DNA from: Melieria omissa
Lineage: Eukaryota; Arthropoda; Insecta; Diptera; Ulidiidae
DNA length: 64,000 nt
Direction: 5' to 3'
NCBI GenBank assembly: GCA_963971225.1
Contig: OZ020269.1
Location: 94,640,540 to 94,704,539, forward strand
Under the pieces are notes generated by a model. That model saw nothing but the letters and a program-made list of their open reading frames with translations, searched no databases and was not told the DNA's origin. Below are positions 26,780 through 38,869 of the stretch, one piece after another. Position numbers and translations under genes: made by a program. Within the stretch, counting starts at the first letter, position 1; the number at the start of each line of letters is the position of its first letter.

Positions 26780-28330
26780 GGTCATCTATCTACCTATCTC
26801 TCTCTATTGCCAACTCTACTTGGATCTCGATCTTTATCTTGATCTCAATTTAAGTTTCTACCTTTACGTCAATATCAATCTCTATATCTACCTCTACTTT
26901 TATCTTCAACTATGCCTTAGTCTTTACATCTATCGATACCTTTGCATCTTCTTTTAGCTTCACATCTGCCTCTACATCTACCTCAGCTTCTACCTTTACA
27001 TCTACATATATATACCCTTGTCTTCATCTCTACTTTTGCATCTACATCTAGATCTACATTAACCTATATTTCTACATCTAGATCTGGATCTATCTTCACC
27101 TTTACTACGTCTACCTCTAGATCTATTTCTATCTCCAACTCTTCTACCTACTTACATACACTTCTATCTTTACTTATACCTCTTCCTCTACCTCTATGAA
27201 AAATTCTACTTCTGACTATATGTCTGCCTCTACTTTTACTTCTGTCTTTACTTCTACCTCTACGTCGAACTCTACTTCTACCTATACTTATACCTCTACG
27301 TATACCGTGACTTCTACCCAGACTTCTACCTATATGTTTGTCACTACTTCTCCCTCGATCGATCTCTACTTCCACCTATATGTTTGCCTCTACTTTTCCC
27401 TCTACTTCTGCCTTCACTTCTACCTTTACTTCGAACTCTACTTCTACTTCTAACTTCAGTTCTTTACTTCGAACTCTACTTCTACTTCTAACTTCAGTTC
27501 TACTTTCAGTTCTATATATGTGTCTGTCATGACTTCTGCGTCCGTTCCTATTTTTGCCCCTAGCTCTACGTCAAACTCTATTTCTACCTTCAGTTCTAAC
27601 TAAGGTTCATGTCTGTCACTACTTCTCTCTTCTTCTTCTTCTTCTTCTACTTCTACTTAAAGCTTCACCCATACTTCTACCCGTACTTCTATCGCTACGT
27701 GTCCTCTACTGCTACCTGTATCTTTATTTTCTTTTTCTGTCTATATCTCTGGCTCTATTTCTAAATCACCTCTTTCTATATCTCTAATATATATATATAT
27801 AAAATTAGTTCTGTTTTCATGGACCTCTATATTTTTTACATTCCTCAATGTCTTTATATCTATCTATGTCTGTATCTCTGCCTCTATTTCTATGTCTAAA
27901 TCTACCTCTTCTTCTACTTTTACTTCTACCTACTTTATCTCTTTGGAGAAACTATGTCTTTATATCTGTCCCTGTCAGTATCTCTCTATTTCTCTCTCCC
28001 TCTATTTCTACATTTTCCTCTTCTTTTACGTCTGACTCTACCTTTCATACGTTTCTTTGCATCGGTCTCAATCTCAGTCCCTGTTTTTTGTTTTTTTTTT
28101 AATGAGCCAACGCGCAGGGGATACCCCTATAAATGCGAGGCATTGCGCTGGTTCAGGAAGAATATATAGGTTGGGAGGAAGGACTTACTTCTACCATTAC
28201 TTCTACTTTCATTTTACGTTTACCTATACACTATCTCTATCTACTTCTATTATATTTAAACCTCTACATTTATCTCCGTCTCGTGTTTGTCTCTATTTCT
28301 ACATCAAACTTTACATCTCCCATAACTCTT
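26780..28330. repeat. 1.5-kb TCTAC-type pyrimidine-rich array
   Basis: The + strand is overwhelmingly C, T and A with very little G, built from irregular TCTACC, TTCTAC, TCTATC and TATCTC hexamers. A 36-bp sub-unit (ACTTCGAACTCTACTTCTAC...) is directly duplicated at about 27436-27505. The array is broken at about 28101-28190 by a G-containing, unrelated segment. Read as protein it gives Thr/Ser/Tyr-rich or Arg/Ser-rich frames, which are artefacts of the repeat. In mbl pre-mRNA this would be a very long polypyrimidine stretch. Confidence 0.9.
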
Positions 28331-29214
28331 TATGTCTCTGTCTTTATCGCTGTCCAATTCCATTTCTCTTTATGTATATTCCATCTCCATCCCATCTTAT
28401 TTCTATCCTTTACTCTATCCACACCATAACCCATTCATTACACTCCCCTTCACTTACCGACCACGCCCATTTATTGTTAAAATCCCATACACCCATTCAT
28501 GATGGCATGTTGGCTCATCGCTAGCGCCCCGAACAATGCAATCGCAATCATGTTAAGGAATTTTTCGTGTTTTGCCTTTGGCCAGTTTTCACACCATCGC
28601 CATCGCCATCACGTCACGTCCTGGTCGTCGTTCAGTGCAGCTCTGCCAAGACGAAACTGTTGTCATGCTGCCGCTGCTCGCTCGCTTGCTGGCTGTTGCT
28701 CGTATTAGATGTCATTTCACATTTCGTGACAAGTCGGCTAATCTGACTGGAAAGTTATTTATTTCACCCGTTCTCTCCAGTGCTTCACTATTTTTCCATT
28801 TATTCTCTTGCTTTTGCTTTTACCACACAGTTCCAGGAGTGCAAAAAAAATAGCAAATAATGGAGAAAATGGAAATTTTGTGTGCTTGTTAAATGTGAAT
28901 TGTTGTAGTGTTAAAACGAAAAGTATTAGATACAATTTTGCGTATTCCTGTGCAAATTTTGATGGTGATTTTTTTGTAATTACTTAACTGAGACTGTTGT
29001 GAGAAAACTTCTGACTACTGAGAAAATCTCTGAAGACTATATGTACAAAATATTGCGCGGAAAAATATTGGATTAGCTTATTGGATGGTTTAAAACACTT
29101 CTAGGGCTGTTTTGGTAAAATCTTTACGGACAAGTCAGCGAAATTCATTCAAATCACTTTAGCTAATTAAGTTAAATTCTTACTTTTACTTATTGTTAAC
29201 TTTCAACACATACC
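28331..29214. other. mbl upstream intron, single-copy
   Basis: No exon is recognised. CATCGCCATCGCCATCACGTCACG-type short repeats occur near 28593-28620. Confidence 0.4.
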
Positions 29215-29570
29215 AGGGTTGCATGTAGGTTTAAAGGTATGCAAGAAATTCATTAAAAACCTACTACAAGATCTCACAAAAGTGTTTTGTACTTTAAGGT
29301 AAACTTTAACATATCACTTTTCTAGTCTAATCTCTAGAAAATTTTTTCTTCAGGCTTCGTGAACACCCCTAATATAAATTTTTCTCTTAGCAACGTGTTA
29401 CATTTGGGCCTAAAAGTATACCAGAAATGCAGCAAAAATCTACTGAAAGCTGCCACCAGAGTGTCTTGTACTCTTCTGGGGTAACCACCATCACTTTTCT
29501 AGTCTAATCTGAAACAAATTTGTTCTCTAGACTTCGTAAATACGCCTTATATGAATTTTTCTCTTAAAAT
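29215..29570. repeat. Tandem duplication, about 185 bp, carrying the short motif
   Basis: Two diverged copies share CACTTTTCTAGTCTAATCT, CTTCGTRAA and ATGAATTTTTCTCTT-like blocks. Each copy begins with a form of the recurrent motif: GTTTAAAGGTATGC near 29229 and GCCTAAAAGTATAC at 29408. Confidence 0.7.
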
Positions 29571-29744
29571 TGCAAGACTTTCTGCTTTTTTAAGGTTATA
29601 GAACTTCTTTAGAACCAGAGAAGAATGACTAAAAATTATTTAAATTTTGGCTCACAAGTTGAGAGCAAACTTCTGTCTCTCTAATAAAGTTCGAGTCACT
29701 CCGATCTGAAGCCAATGCTACAACCTACTATCGACGTACTGATC

Positions 29745-29910
29745 CACTGATTCTGTATTCTACTTTGGGGGAGTTATTTCGTATACAATTTTTGCGCCAT
29801 TCGAAACCATATTTTATACCCAAAATGTTAACAACAAAAGAAAGAAAAGACAGACAAATATTTGGAAGGGTTTGAACACCCAATTTCGACTCGAGTGACT
29901 ACGAAAATAT
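29745..29910. mobile_element. Degenerate copy of the hAT-type MITE family
   Basis: The internal stretch (TTTGGGGG, then ATACAATTTTTG, then TTCGAAACCATATTTTATACC, then GGGTTTGAACACCC) matches the element at 44541-44680 in order. The ends are too decayed to define the terminal repeats or target duplication exactly. Confidence 0.55.
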
Positions 29911-29939
29911 ACTACAAAGTTTTTGTTCTTAGTATTTTG

Positions 29940-30530
29940 AACTCCAAATTTTTATTGCATACATTTAGGCGATCGAATTTATTATTTTCTTTTTACTTTA
30001 CTTATGCAAATTTGAAATCAGTGACTAACTTTAAGTGAAATATTGTAAAATATTCGATTGGAAAATGTTACTCTTACCTATTCTAATCAAACAAAGAGGA
30101 CAGCGTCGCTCTCTTTCACTCAAAATTTTTGTTGCATACATTTAAGCGCTTCAATACATTATTATTTTTTTTAATTTTAATTATGCAAAATTTATATCAG
30201 TAAAATAATAAACTAATGACTAATTACAACTGAAATATTGTAAAATATTCGATTGAAAAATGTTACTCTTACTTATTCTAATCAAACAAGAAGGACAGCG
30301 TCTCTCTTTCGTTCAAAATTTTTATTGCATACATTTAGCGCCTAAATGTATGCAATAAAAATTTTGAATTTATATATTTTTTTAATTTTAATTATGCAAA
30401 ATTGAAATGAATGACATAACTAATAAACGAATGACCAACGTCAACTGAAATATTATAAAATATTGGATTGAAAAATTTTACTCTTCCCTATTCCAATCAA
30501 AGAAGAAAGACAGCGTCTTTCTCTTCCACA
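29940..30530. repeat. Three tandem units, about 180-200 bp, each with the short motif
   Basis: Each unit starts CAAAATTTTTRTTGCATACATTTA (split here: CAAAATTTTT, then TTGCATACATTTA), near 29944, 30121 and 30314. Each continues with an AATTTTAATTATGCAAA-like block, TGAAATATTGTAAAATATT, then TTACTCTT and a GACAGCGTC block. The third unit opens with a palindrome, listed separately. Confidence 0.85.
30312..30368. repeat. 27-bp-arm perfect palindrome
   Basis: The arms 30312-30338 and 30342-30368 are exact reverse complements around a CGC spacer. Each arm runs from TTCAAAATTTTTATTGCATA into the motif core at the centre. It combines a forward and an inverted copy of the recurrent motif head to head. 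Confidence 0.9.
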
Positions 30531-31542
30531 GAGCATCTCACCCAACCGTATCTCGTTCCACAACGTAGTTTACTTTTGCTCCTCCCAATCCTTCAATCAA
30601 ATTAAAGCAACACACGCATTTGCCAAATGCCACAAACACCCACACATGCACCCATACAATCACACAATCACCCAACACACACACACACAAAGTCACCAAC
30701 ATTACCACAAACGTACATATGAAAGTAATTTATTAAGTGGTAATTTATTTGCGCAAAACTCAAAGGAGAATTTTTCGTGCGGTAGCGCAAAGCTACAACA
30801 ACAGTAATAAACACCAAAACCAAGACCAAGAAAACGAAACAAAAAAACACACACACCAACATAAAACAAAGCAAGCAAAATGCACTGCAGCAGCAAAAAG
30901 GGGAGACAAATTACCAGAGGGGATCCCTGTGTGTTTGTGTGTTATTAAAAACCGAAAGGGAAAAATGAAATGAAACGACAGCAGTGTGTGTTTGTGTGTG
31001 TGTTGCTTTTTGCTACTGATTGCTGAATTATTACGGCCACCAGCGGCGGCAGCCGAATCAGCAGCAACAGCAGCTGGCAATTGCTCAACTGACAGCAAAG
31101 GCGACTTCCAACACACACATCGCATTCTCTCTGTATGTGAGTGCGTGCCAATATTTTCACACAAACTCAAACACACACACACACACATGCGCAGAGAAAA
31201 AAGCGCAGTCAACGAGCAAAATACTACACATACAATTTGCAACTATTGCGAGTCGCTGGCGCAGCCATTTAAGAAGACAAATTGTCCTTTATGGCGGCGC
31301 TGAGTCCTTTAAAAGCACATCCACTGTCGTGTCGTGAACTGCTCGTTTCACTCGTAATTTACTTTTGTAATTTATTAACTTTATACTCACCACTTTGCGC
31401 AATTTTTTTTACGTTTCGAGCGCCAACGACCGGCAACTTGTCGACCAGTCGATTGTAGTTGGTCCGTCTGGTGTTTTTATTTTTTTACATTATTACACAT
31501 TTTTCTTACAACACATTTTTGTGCTCACTCTTTCACTTTCAG
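30531..31542. other. Intron immediately upstream of mbl exon A
   Basis: Contains CA microsatellites (about 30674-30692 and 31168-31187) and CAGCAGCAACAG-type runs near 31050-31075. From 31470 on, it becomes pyrimidine-rich (TTTTTATTTTTTTACATT... TGCTCACTCTTTCACTTTCAG), a strong 3' splice-site tract ending with AG at 31541-31542. A possible branch point is CTCAC at 31524. Confidence 0.75.
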
Positions 31543-31713
31543 GGTCGCTGTAATCGTGATAAACCGCCGTGCAAATATTTTCATCCACCACAACATCTGA
31601 AGGATCAATTATTGATAAATGGACGAAACCATCTTGCCTTGAAGAATGCACTGATGCAACAGATGGGTATGGCCACCGGACAGCCAGTCATACCAGGACA
31701 AGTGCCAGCAGTG
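31543..31713 (+). CDS. mbl: muscleblind exon A: end of zinc finger 2 and linker
   Basis: Encodes 57 residues in phase 0, starting GRCNRDKPPCKYFHPPQHLK and ending GQVPAV. Muscleblind proteins bind YGCY-containing RNA through tandem CCCH fingers and control alternative splicing in muscle, eye and nerve. Here C3, C10 and H14 are the last three ligands of finger 2 (C-X7-C-X6-C-X3-H). Its first Cys must come from the preceding exon, which is outside the window, so the finger is split by the intron. The conserved HLKDQLLINGRNHLALKNALMQQ stretch follows (given here as HLKDQLLINGR and NHLALKNALMQQ). Borders: TTTCAG before GGT, and GTG followed by GTGAGT. Length is a multiple of three. Confidence 0.97.
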
Positions 31714-31981
31714 GTGAGTACAAAAACAAGGCATCTTTGTTCAAGATAAGAGAGACAAGATAGGGTGACAGAGTAAAGAACTTGGTCTATTTTTCTTTAC
31801 TTTTTTTATTTGATTTTGTGTAAAGAAGGAATAGTAATGAGAAGCAAAGTTCAGTTAATTTAAATTGTTGAAGCTTAGGTTTGGACAAGTTGATTTGATA
31901 GTTTGTTTATTTCGTATGGGTCAAACGGTTCAAGATGAATGTAAAAGTGCCCCCAATTAGTTCAAAAAGGATATAAACGTT
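31714..31981. other. mbl: Start of mbl intron A-B (5' splice site GTGAGT)
   Basis: The donor GTGAGT starts at 31714. If it is not used, the frame reads 11 more codons into the intron before stopping. No other feature is seen. Confidence 0.8.
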
Positions 31982-32405
31982 GGGTCAAATGGTTCATTGA
32001 GAATGTGAAATTGAGGACAGAATGTTTTAACGAGATTGCTCAGGTTAACAGGGTTGTTCTGGCAGCTATCTCTCTACTCCACTAAATCTTGCAGTGGAAA
32101 TGTGACGACGAAGATACGTGATAGACGGATTGAAGATGTAATATTATACTTTTGTTGTCGTCTTTCCGCTCTCAACTGTCTAAAAAGTATGTAGGGTCAT
32201 ATGGTTCATTGAGAATATGAAATTGAGGGCAGAATGTTTTAACGAGATTTCTCAGGTTAACAGGGTTGTTCTGGCAGCTATCTCTCTACTCCACTAAATC
32301 TTGCAGTGGAAATGTGACGACGAAGATACGTGATAGACAGATTGAAGATGTAATATTATACTTTTGTTGTCGTCTTTCCGCTCTCAACTGTCTAAAAAGT
32401 ATCTA
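31982..32405. repeat. Recent 212-bp tandem duplication
   Basis: Two near-identical units start GGGTCAAATGGTTCATTGAG at 31982 and GGGTCATATGGTTCATTGAG at 32194 and differ at only a few positions. Each ends with CTAAAAAGTAT, a weak form of the recurrent short motif. Confidence 0.93.
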
Positions 32406-33098
32406 AAAGTATTCATAAGAAGAGTTGATAAAAAACCAAATATAAACTTGGGAGAAATATAGGAGAGTGTTTCGAGTATCTTTCAAAGAAACAGGTGCTG
32501 TATTATAGCATTGAAAGCAATGTGGACCCATCGAAAGGGTTCAAGGGAAAAAACTTTCCCATTTACGGTGCTAAAAAACATGCAGAGTGACACAAAAGTT
32601 TTCACCAGAGGCAAAAGCTGCCACCCAGTGTTTCTTGGCTCTATTTTGTTTATAAATAAATGAATAAATAGGAGAGATGTATTCAGTCATTCATTTCTTC
32701 CTTCTTAAATCCTTCTTTTTCATCCATTCATAAACAAATTAAAGCCAAAGAACACGTGGCGACAGCTTTTCCACCCTGTATAAGCTTTCCCATCTCCCTG
32801 ATGTTTAGTGTAAAAAGTTTAGTAAAGTCAGTAACTAGAGAAAGGAACAAGTCTATAATTGTTAGAATTTTCCAAGCCTAAAGACCAACATTGATAAATA
32901 AAGTACGAGACCTTTTATTATGCTTTTTTTAAACAATAACCACAGCAGAGAGTCTTGAGAGAGCGAGTCTTTCATAAGTATTGGAAAATGTTTATCACAT
33001 AAAGTTTTGATGGTAAGATCATCACATCTTGTCAGAGGACTAAAAATTAATGAAATATTTGATGGGTAGGAAGTTATGGGTAGATTAGATATACATCT
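32406..33098. other. mbl intron A-B, single-copy
   Basis: No exon, RNA gene or transposon is recognised. Confidence 0.4.
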
Positions 33099-34860
33099 TT
33101 TCTAATTTAAATCTTTGCAGCTCGTAAAAAATAAATTTTTTTTAGAAAGGTTATTTTCCATACTTCATGTCATTGCATCTAAAGAGAAACTTAGACAAAG
33201 TATGTTTAAACAAAATGAAAATTGTAGGAGAAATCTTCTGTACTTTGGATCATTGCAGCTTGTCGGAGGACTACAGAGTAACTTGGACAAAATTTTGTTT
33301 GGAAAAAGTTTAATTATTGGAAGGAATTCCCTTTCTTTTAATCATTACAGTTGAATTTGTTAAGGAAAATGGTAACTGCAGAAGAAACCTTCTTTTTTTG
33401 GATCATTGAAGCTTGGCAAAGGACTAAAGAAAAACCTAAACAAAATTTGTTCCAGGAAAATTAAAACTTTAGAGAGAAAGAATCATTTTTGGGATCATTA
33501 AAATTGAATTTGAACTATTGGAGAAATTTTATTTTCTTTAGGTCATTGAAGCTTAGCAGAAGACTAAACCAAAACTTTAACAAAGTTTATTCAGGGACAA
33601 TTAAAAATTTAGAGACCATTTTTGGGATCATTAAAGCTGTATTTCTTTTAGGAAAACGGAAACTATAGAATAAATCTCTTTAAAATGATCAAGCTTGGAC
33701 TAAAGAAAGCAAAGACCTAAAGAAAACTTAAACAACATTTTTTCAGAGAAAATAAAAATATTAGAAAGTATAAAAAGTATATAAAAGTATATAAGTATAA
33801 AAAATATAAAATGATCCCATTCATTAAATCTGATTTTGTTAAGCGAGATGAAAACTAAAGGGGAAATTTTCTTTACTTTGTATCATTGAAGCTTGGCAAA
33901 GGACTAAAAAGAAACTTCAAAAAAATGTGTTTAGGAAAAATTATAATTATTGGAGAGAGTATAATTTTTTGAATCATTAACGCTAAATTTGTTTAGGAAA
34001 ACGCGAACTAGGAGAAATTTTCTTTACTTTGGGCCATTGAAGTTCAGCAGAGGACTAAAGACAAACTTAAACAAAATGTGTTCAGAGATATAAACTATCT
34101 TTTTGGGATCTTTAAAGCTGTTTGTTGTTTAGAAAAATAGGAACTGTAGCAGAAATCTTTTTTAGTTTGAATCATTGAAGCTTTGCAGAGGACGAAAGAG
34201 AAACTTCAACAAAATTTGTTTAGGAAAATAAAAACTAGAGGATACAACTTTCTTTCTTTTTTTGGATCATTGAAGCTCGTCAAAGTACCAAAGAGTATCT
34301 AAGGAAAATTTCTTTTTAAAAATCTAATCATTTTTGTTCTGGGAAAATGAAAACTTTAGAGAGAAACCATCTTTTTGGGATCATTAAAGCTGTTTGTTGC
34401 TTAGAAAATGGGAACTCTAGAAGAAATCTTCTTTACTTTGGATCAGTGGTAGAGAACTAAAGAGAAACTAGTTTAGAAATTTAGAAAACAAAATTAGTTT
34501 AGAAAAATCAAAACTAGAAGGTAAAACTTTCTTTCTTTAGATCGTTGAGGCTCGTCAAAGTACTAAAGAGTAACTGAGGAAAATTTAATTTCATTTCTGT
34601 AGAAATCTTCTTTACTTTGCATCATTAAAACTTGTCAGAAGGTTCAACAGAAACTTTGATAAATTTGTTTGTGGAAAACAATAAAAATAGAAAGTGATTT
34701 TCTATACTTTGGGTCACAGTATCTCGTCCGAGGATCGCAGTATAACTAAGACATATTTTGTCTAGAGAAATCATTAACCATCAAAGAAAAATGTTTTTAC
34801 TTTGGATCATTGCTTCTCGTCAATAGACGAAAGCGTGACTTGAACAAATAAATCTTTAAT
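33099..34860. repeat. Diverged tandem array, about 75-150-bp spacing
   Basis: The phrase GGATCATTGAAGCTTGGCAA or a close variant recurs about a dozen times (for example near 33247, 33399, 33540, 33882, 34033, 34174, 34263, 34541, 34618 and 34805). Each is followed by AGGACTAAAGAGAAACTTAA-like and AAAATTTGTTTAGGAAAA-like blocks. The units are well diverged, so the array is old. No conserved frame runs through it. Confidence 0.85.
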
Positions 34861-37780
34861 TATGTTAATTCTTGGGGGTAAAGGGTCAAGTAAGAAGGAT
34901 CTAAGATCTAGAACTATCGAAACAACAAAACGCCCTTAAAAATATTTATCGTAAATCACTGATGAAAACTGCTTTGGTTTTATTATCTATGAAATAAGAA
35001 TACATAGTTCGATGGTTGACGACAATCTCAACTGTGGTCAGCGGTCGTGAAGAATCAAAATAATGGCCTCTTTAAAAAGTTCTGATTCTTTATTTTGACA
35101 GACGTTGTGACATCGCAGGCGTGGTTAGTTTGTTTGGAACATCACTTCCACACTTTGACACCAGAAAGACCAATGCTGTCATTTTGACGGTTTTTCATTT
35201 TTAAATATCTGCATTTTCTTTAGTATAATATTTTTGTCAACTTTTGCTTTGGTGACCTTTTCTTTTATCGTGGAAAATGTTATATTGTTTTTAATTTATT
35301 TTTGAAAAATTAGCCAAATCCGATATGTTCTTTTCGATTTCGTATCAGCGACTATTGTATGTAGTCGTGTAGTAGGTATGAAAAACTTGCAGTCTTTCCA
35401 GCATTAATTATGATAATTTTTTATTGTTATGAACCTGAGAAAACAAAAACAAATACAAAATCAGTGAGCACACTTTTAACGCCCAAAATTATGTTATACA
35501 AACAGCTCTCTAACCTAAATTCGACTAAGGTTTTGGAGTGTTTCATATCCCCCACAAAAATAATGCCAAAACCCAAATACATATTTTTATGTCACACACT
35601 CTAGTTGCATCAAGATTTTGTGCCAAATTAATTTACACTGAAATAAATATAATTTTTTCAAAAATAAAAATATTTGCATATAGTACTTTGTCCAAGTTGA
35701 ACTCGCATTGCATTGCGGCGCCTGCGGTGTCCTTAGTGCACGTTGTCGCCATTTGCCGTTCTCGGAATGCCAGTGTTGACAACTGTAATGGAAATATATA
35801 CCGCAGAGTATTAAGTTGCATTTTAATGAATATGCATGAGAAGTGACCCCTGCACATGCCACCCCCCCACCACCACGACTCGACCATCAGCAACGTCCGC
35901 GGCTGCTTTGCGTTTTTGTGCTGCGCCAGCAAAACGCCAGCCATCCAACCAGCCAGTCAACCAAACAGCTCAAACCAACCCTCCAACCTTACAGCGTAGC
36001 GAGCAGCAGTGCAAGAAAATCGTAGCACACTTTCAGGCGCTTATGAATTTTCAGCATCCATGAAATTGCGAGTACGCCGAATATTTGCCGCTGCTGCTGG
36101 CATTACTCAAAATGCGCGAAAATGATAAATTTCCCCGCTAAGCGTTTTTGCCCACCCCGCCTCCCCCCCAACGCTTTGAATACATTATTCAGCTGCGCCA
36201 TTTGTAGGGTTACCAGTGTGACCAGCGAAAGACGGCAGAGCACAGAGCTGGTGCGCGCGTAATAACAAATCGAAAATTAATTCTCAAATAATTTGCGACA
36301 CGCTCGCCACGCTCCACTCCGCCACAGACGACCGGCGAGCGCACCGAATGCGGCAGTGGCGTCAATTGGCGGCCCGCTGCTCAGTGCTGCTCATTGCTGC
36401 TTCGCTGATAGCAGCGAGCGGTGCGGGTATCAATAGTCAGTCGACAGTGGCTGCCGAGCTGCCTGAATTTTCATTAGAACTACGTACAACCCGCTTTTGC
36501 GGACGCGTCCAAGTAGGTGAGGGAGGAGTCGTTGGTCGTTGGAATGCGGCCGCGGCCAGGGATTATGTGCGCTCTGTATGTATATGTGTGTGTGTGTGTG
36601 GGTGTGTGTGGAGCGGGTAAATATTTTGGAATTATTTACTGCGCGTTTGCCGCCAAGAACGCAAACAACCCCACCACAAATGCCCGCAAAGCAAAGGTAG
36701 AAAGACGAGCCGCTGATTTCGTTGATGAGTTCGGCTGTTAGCTGCTGGTGGCTGCTGGTGGCGTTGATGGTAAATGAAAATGATGGATTTGTTATTCATC
36801 AGTCATCAGCAGCGTCAGCGACACCGGCAACGTGGCACATCCAACAAATAAATTCGCCACGCCAGCCGACTGCGTCGTTGCCATTTATTATGAATTTTAA
36901 TTTGTAGTTTTTTTCCTCCCAAAATTTTTGTTGTTTCGTTTTGTTTTGTGTCAGTGATGTTCAATGATGAGTCGTTGGCAACTTGCAGTGAAATTTACCC
37001 AAATGTTCACCGCCCAGTTAACGAACATTTGAGTGTTTAGAACGCATTCGCTGTATTTGTGGGGGTTGGCAGTTCCCCCTTTCGTTATGAAATTCATTTC
37101 AATTTTCCTCAAAATATGCGGACAAATTTTCAATTTAATTGCATTTAATGATTTATCAGCTTCAATTAATTTTAAACGGCCGTGTTTATTTTTGAAAAGG
37201 GATCACTTGCCGACGTTTTTTTTTTCTTTTTTTTATTGATTTATCAGTAAATATGGAGAAATTAGTGCAGTAAATAAAAAATTTCGACTTCTTAAAATAT
37301 AATCAAAAATGTAAATTAGTACAGTCATTAATAACGGTGCGAATTGAATATTTATTATTGGAATGGGATGTTCTGAGTTAGTTTGTGTGAAAATGAATTA
37401 GAAAGAAATCCAATAAAATTGAAGTTTAAGTTTTTATGGATGGATGCTAGATTGGGCCATCAAACTAACCTATGGAAACTAGTTTCCCAAGGACTTAAGT
37501 TTAGCAACCCATTGTTAAGGCTCAGCAGGAAAAATGTCAGCGGGCAGTGGCTGGAGGTGCAAGAAGAGGAGAGTTAAAAAGGAAGAATTAATCAGATTTC
37601 CTGGCCTCTTTTACGAAACCCAGTAAATTGAACTGGCCTCCCATACCAGTTGTCGTGTGTTCAATATCAACTAAAGAGCTGCACAAAAGGTTCTGTTGGG
37701 CACACTTCACTACTGCACAGTACTGTCAAGTACTGTACTTCATTGTCGCGTTGACAGCGAATTCAAATGCTAAATAGTTC
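34861..37780. other. mbl intron A-B, single-copy, partly GC-rich
   Basis: The 35690-36760 part is more GC-rich (CACCCCGCCTCCCCCCC near 36150) and looks like non-repetitive intron. One motif copy lies at 36025-36037 and a TG microsatellite at about 36583-36606. The frame at 36348-36620 begins with a signal-peptide-like hydrophobic stretch, but it runs into the TG microsatellite and I do not regard it as a gene. Confidence 0.45.
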
Positions 37781-37789
37781 TATTCTGCA

Positions 37790-38260
37790 ACAAAGCAAGC
37801 ACTGCATCATTCGAAAACCTTTTCGCTACTCGAGTAGAGTGAGAAGACAGCAACTCGAACGAGTACTCGTTTCGTCTAAACGGTAAGGCGAGTACTTGAT
37901 TGAGTCAGTGACCGATGAAAGTGGCGAGAGAGCCACTAGAATCACATTTTGTTTGCTAGGCCGAGCGACCACTACTTTACCGTTATATTTTTCTCTTTTC
38001 GCAGCAATTCGCGCAATCGCTCGTCACATGCGGAATCGCTCTTGACATGCGGTATGCGTCACACACCACTTTTCGCTCGGTTGAGTTTAATTGCGCGAGT
38101 TGCTTAGTTTATTTTGTGCATTGTAAAACCGAACTAACTCGCCGCGTGTCGAAATACGTTTGAACAACTCGTCGCTTTTGCTCGGTATCCCAATTCTTTC
38201 GGCCTAGTACCATTTTGATGTCTCGTCACTCGACTCGTTACGTGTAATCAAGCCTTAAAT
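37790..38260. other. CGAGT/ACTCG-rich segment, possible DNA transposon relic
   Basis: Higher GC than its surroundings, with ACGAGT, ACTCG, CGAGTAC and TCGTCAC words repeated in both orientations (for example 37826-37885 and 38165-38245). The stretch near 37850-37900 resembles the one at 38215-38250 in the same orientation. No target duplication was found, so the class is unknown. Confidence 0.35.
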
Positions 38261-38493
38261 CACAGCAAGCACACCGAGTGAAACAGAACTTCTACTTCAC
38301 ACCGAATGAAACAGACTTAAATAAACATCGAAAAAACATGGTTTAAACCTGCGTTTTTTTACATGAATGTTGTTGTAATGCTTGAAACGCAGCCCAGATT
38401 CCATACAAAATACCAAAAACAAACATCAGCTATCCCGATCGTGCAAAACAAAACACCATATGCTTGAAAATGTTCTACTTCTGTGCTTCACAT

Positions 38494-38630
38494 CAGTGTT
38501 GTTCCACATCAGTGTTGTTCTACTTCCGTGTTGTTCCACTTCAATATTGTTCTACTTCAGTGTTGTTCTACTTCAGTTTGGTTATACTTCAATGTTGTTC
38601 TACTTCAGTGTTGTTCTATACTTCAAGGTG
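38494..38630. repeat. 16-bp minisatellite, about eight copies
   Basis: The unit CAGTGTTGTTCTACTT recurs about eight times with point changes. The open frame across it comes from the repeat. Confidence 0.9.
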
Positions 38631-38869
38631 ATTGAGTCAAGGTTGAGCTTTCAAGCTTTCTTCACTGCAGTGCTTGTTTTGTAATGAAAGTGAAGAAGAG
38701 CGACAGTATTTGAAAGCACAGCGATGGCTTGCAAGTAATTTGTATAGTGCTTGCGCCGCTCTTTAGTATCAACCAAATCCTTTCAGCATTAGCCAGTCAA
38801 CTTCTTGACTTTTGAACAAAAACTCCTTTTTTCCATTCAATTGTCTTGACCAGCTCACATCAAAACTTT

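Noticed and set aside
26942..28524. Several overlapping Ser/Thr/Tyr-rich and Arg/Ser-rich frames
   Set aside because: All are readings of the TCTAC pyrimidine array in different frames and strands; no domain, no consistent frame.
1..31542. First mbl coding exon (start codon, zinc finger 1, first Cys of finger 2)
   Set aside because: No frame with the expected LEVCREF-type finger 1 was found on either strand; it must lie upstream of the window.
33099..34860. Possible CRISPR-like array
   Set aside because: Units are diverged 75-150-bp tandem repeats without short conserved repeats and unique spacers, in a eukaryotic intron.
36348..36620. 90-codon frame with signal-peptide-like N-terminus
   Set aside because: Runs into a TG microsatellite that supplies the C-terminus; no homology recognised.
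37383..37577. 64-codon frame near a GTGTGTGAAAATGAATTAG context
   Set aside because: No resemblance to any family and no splice context; treated as chance.
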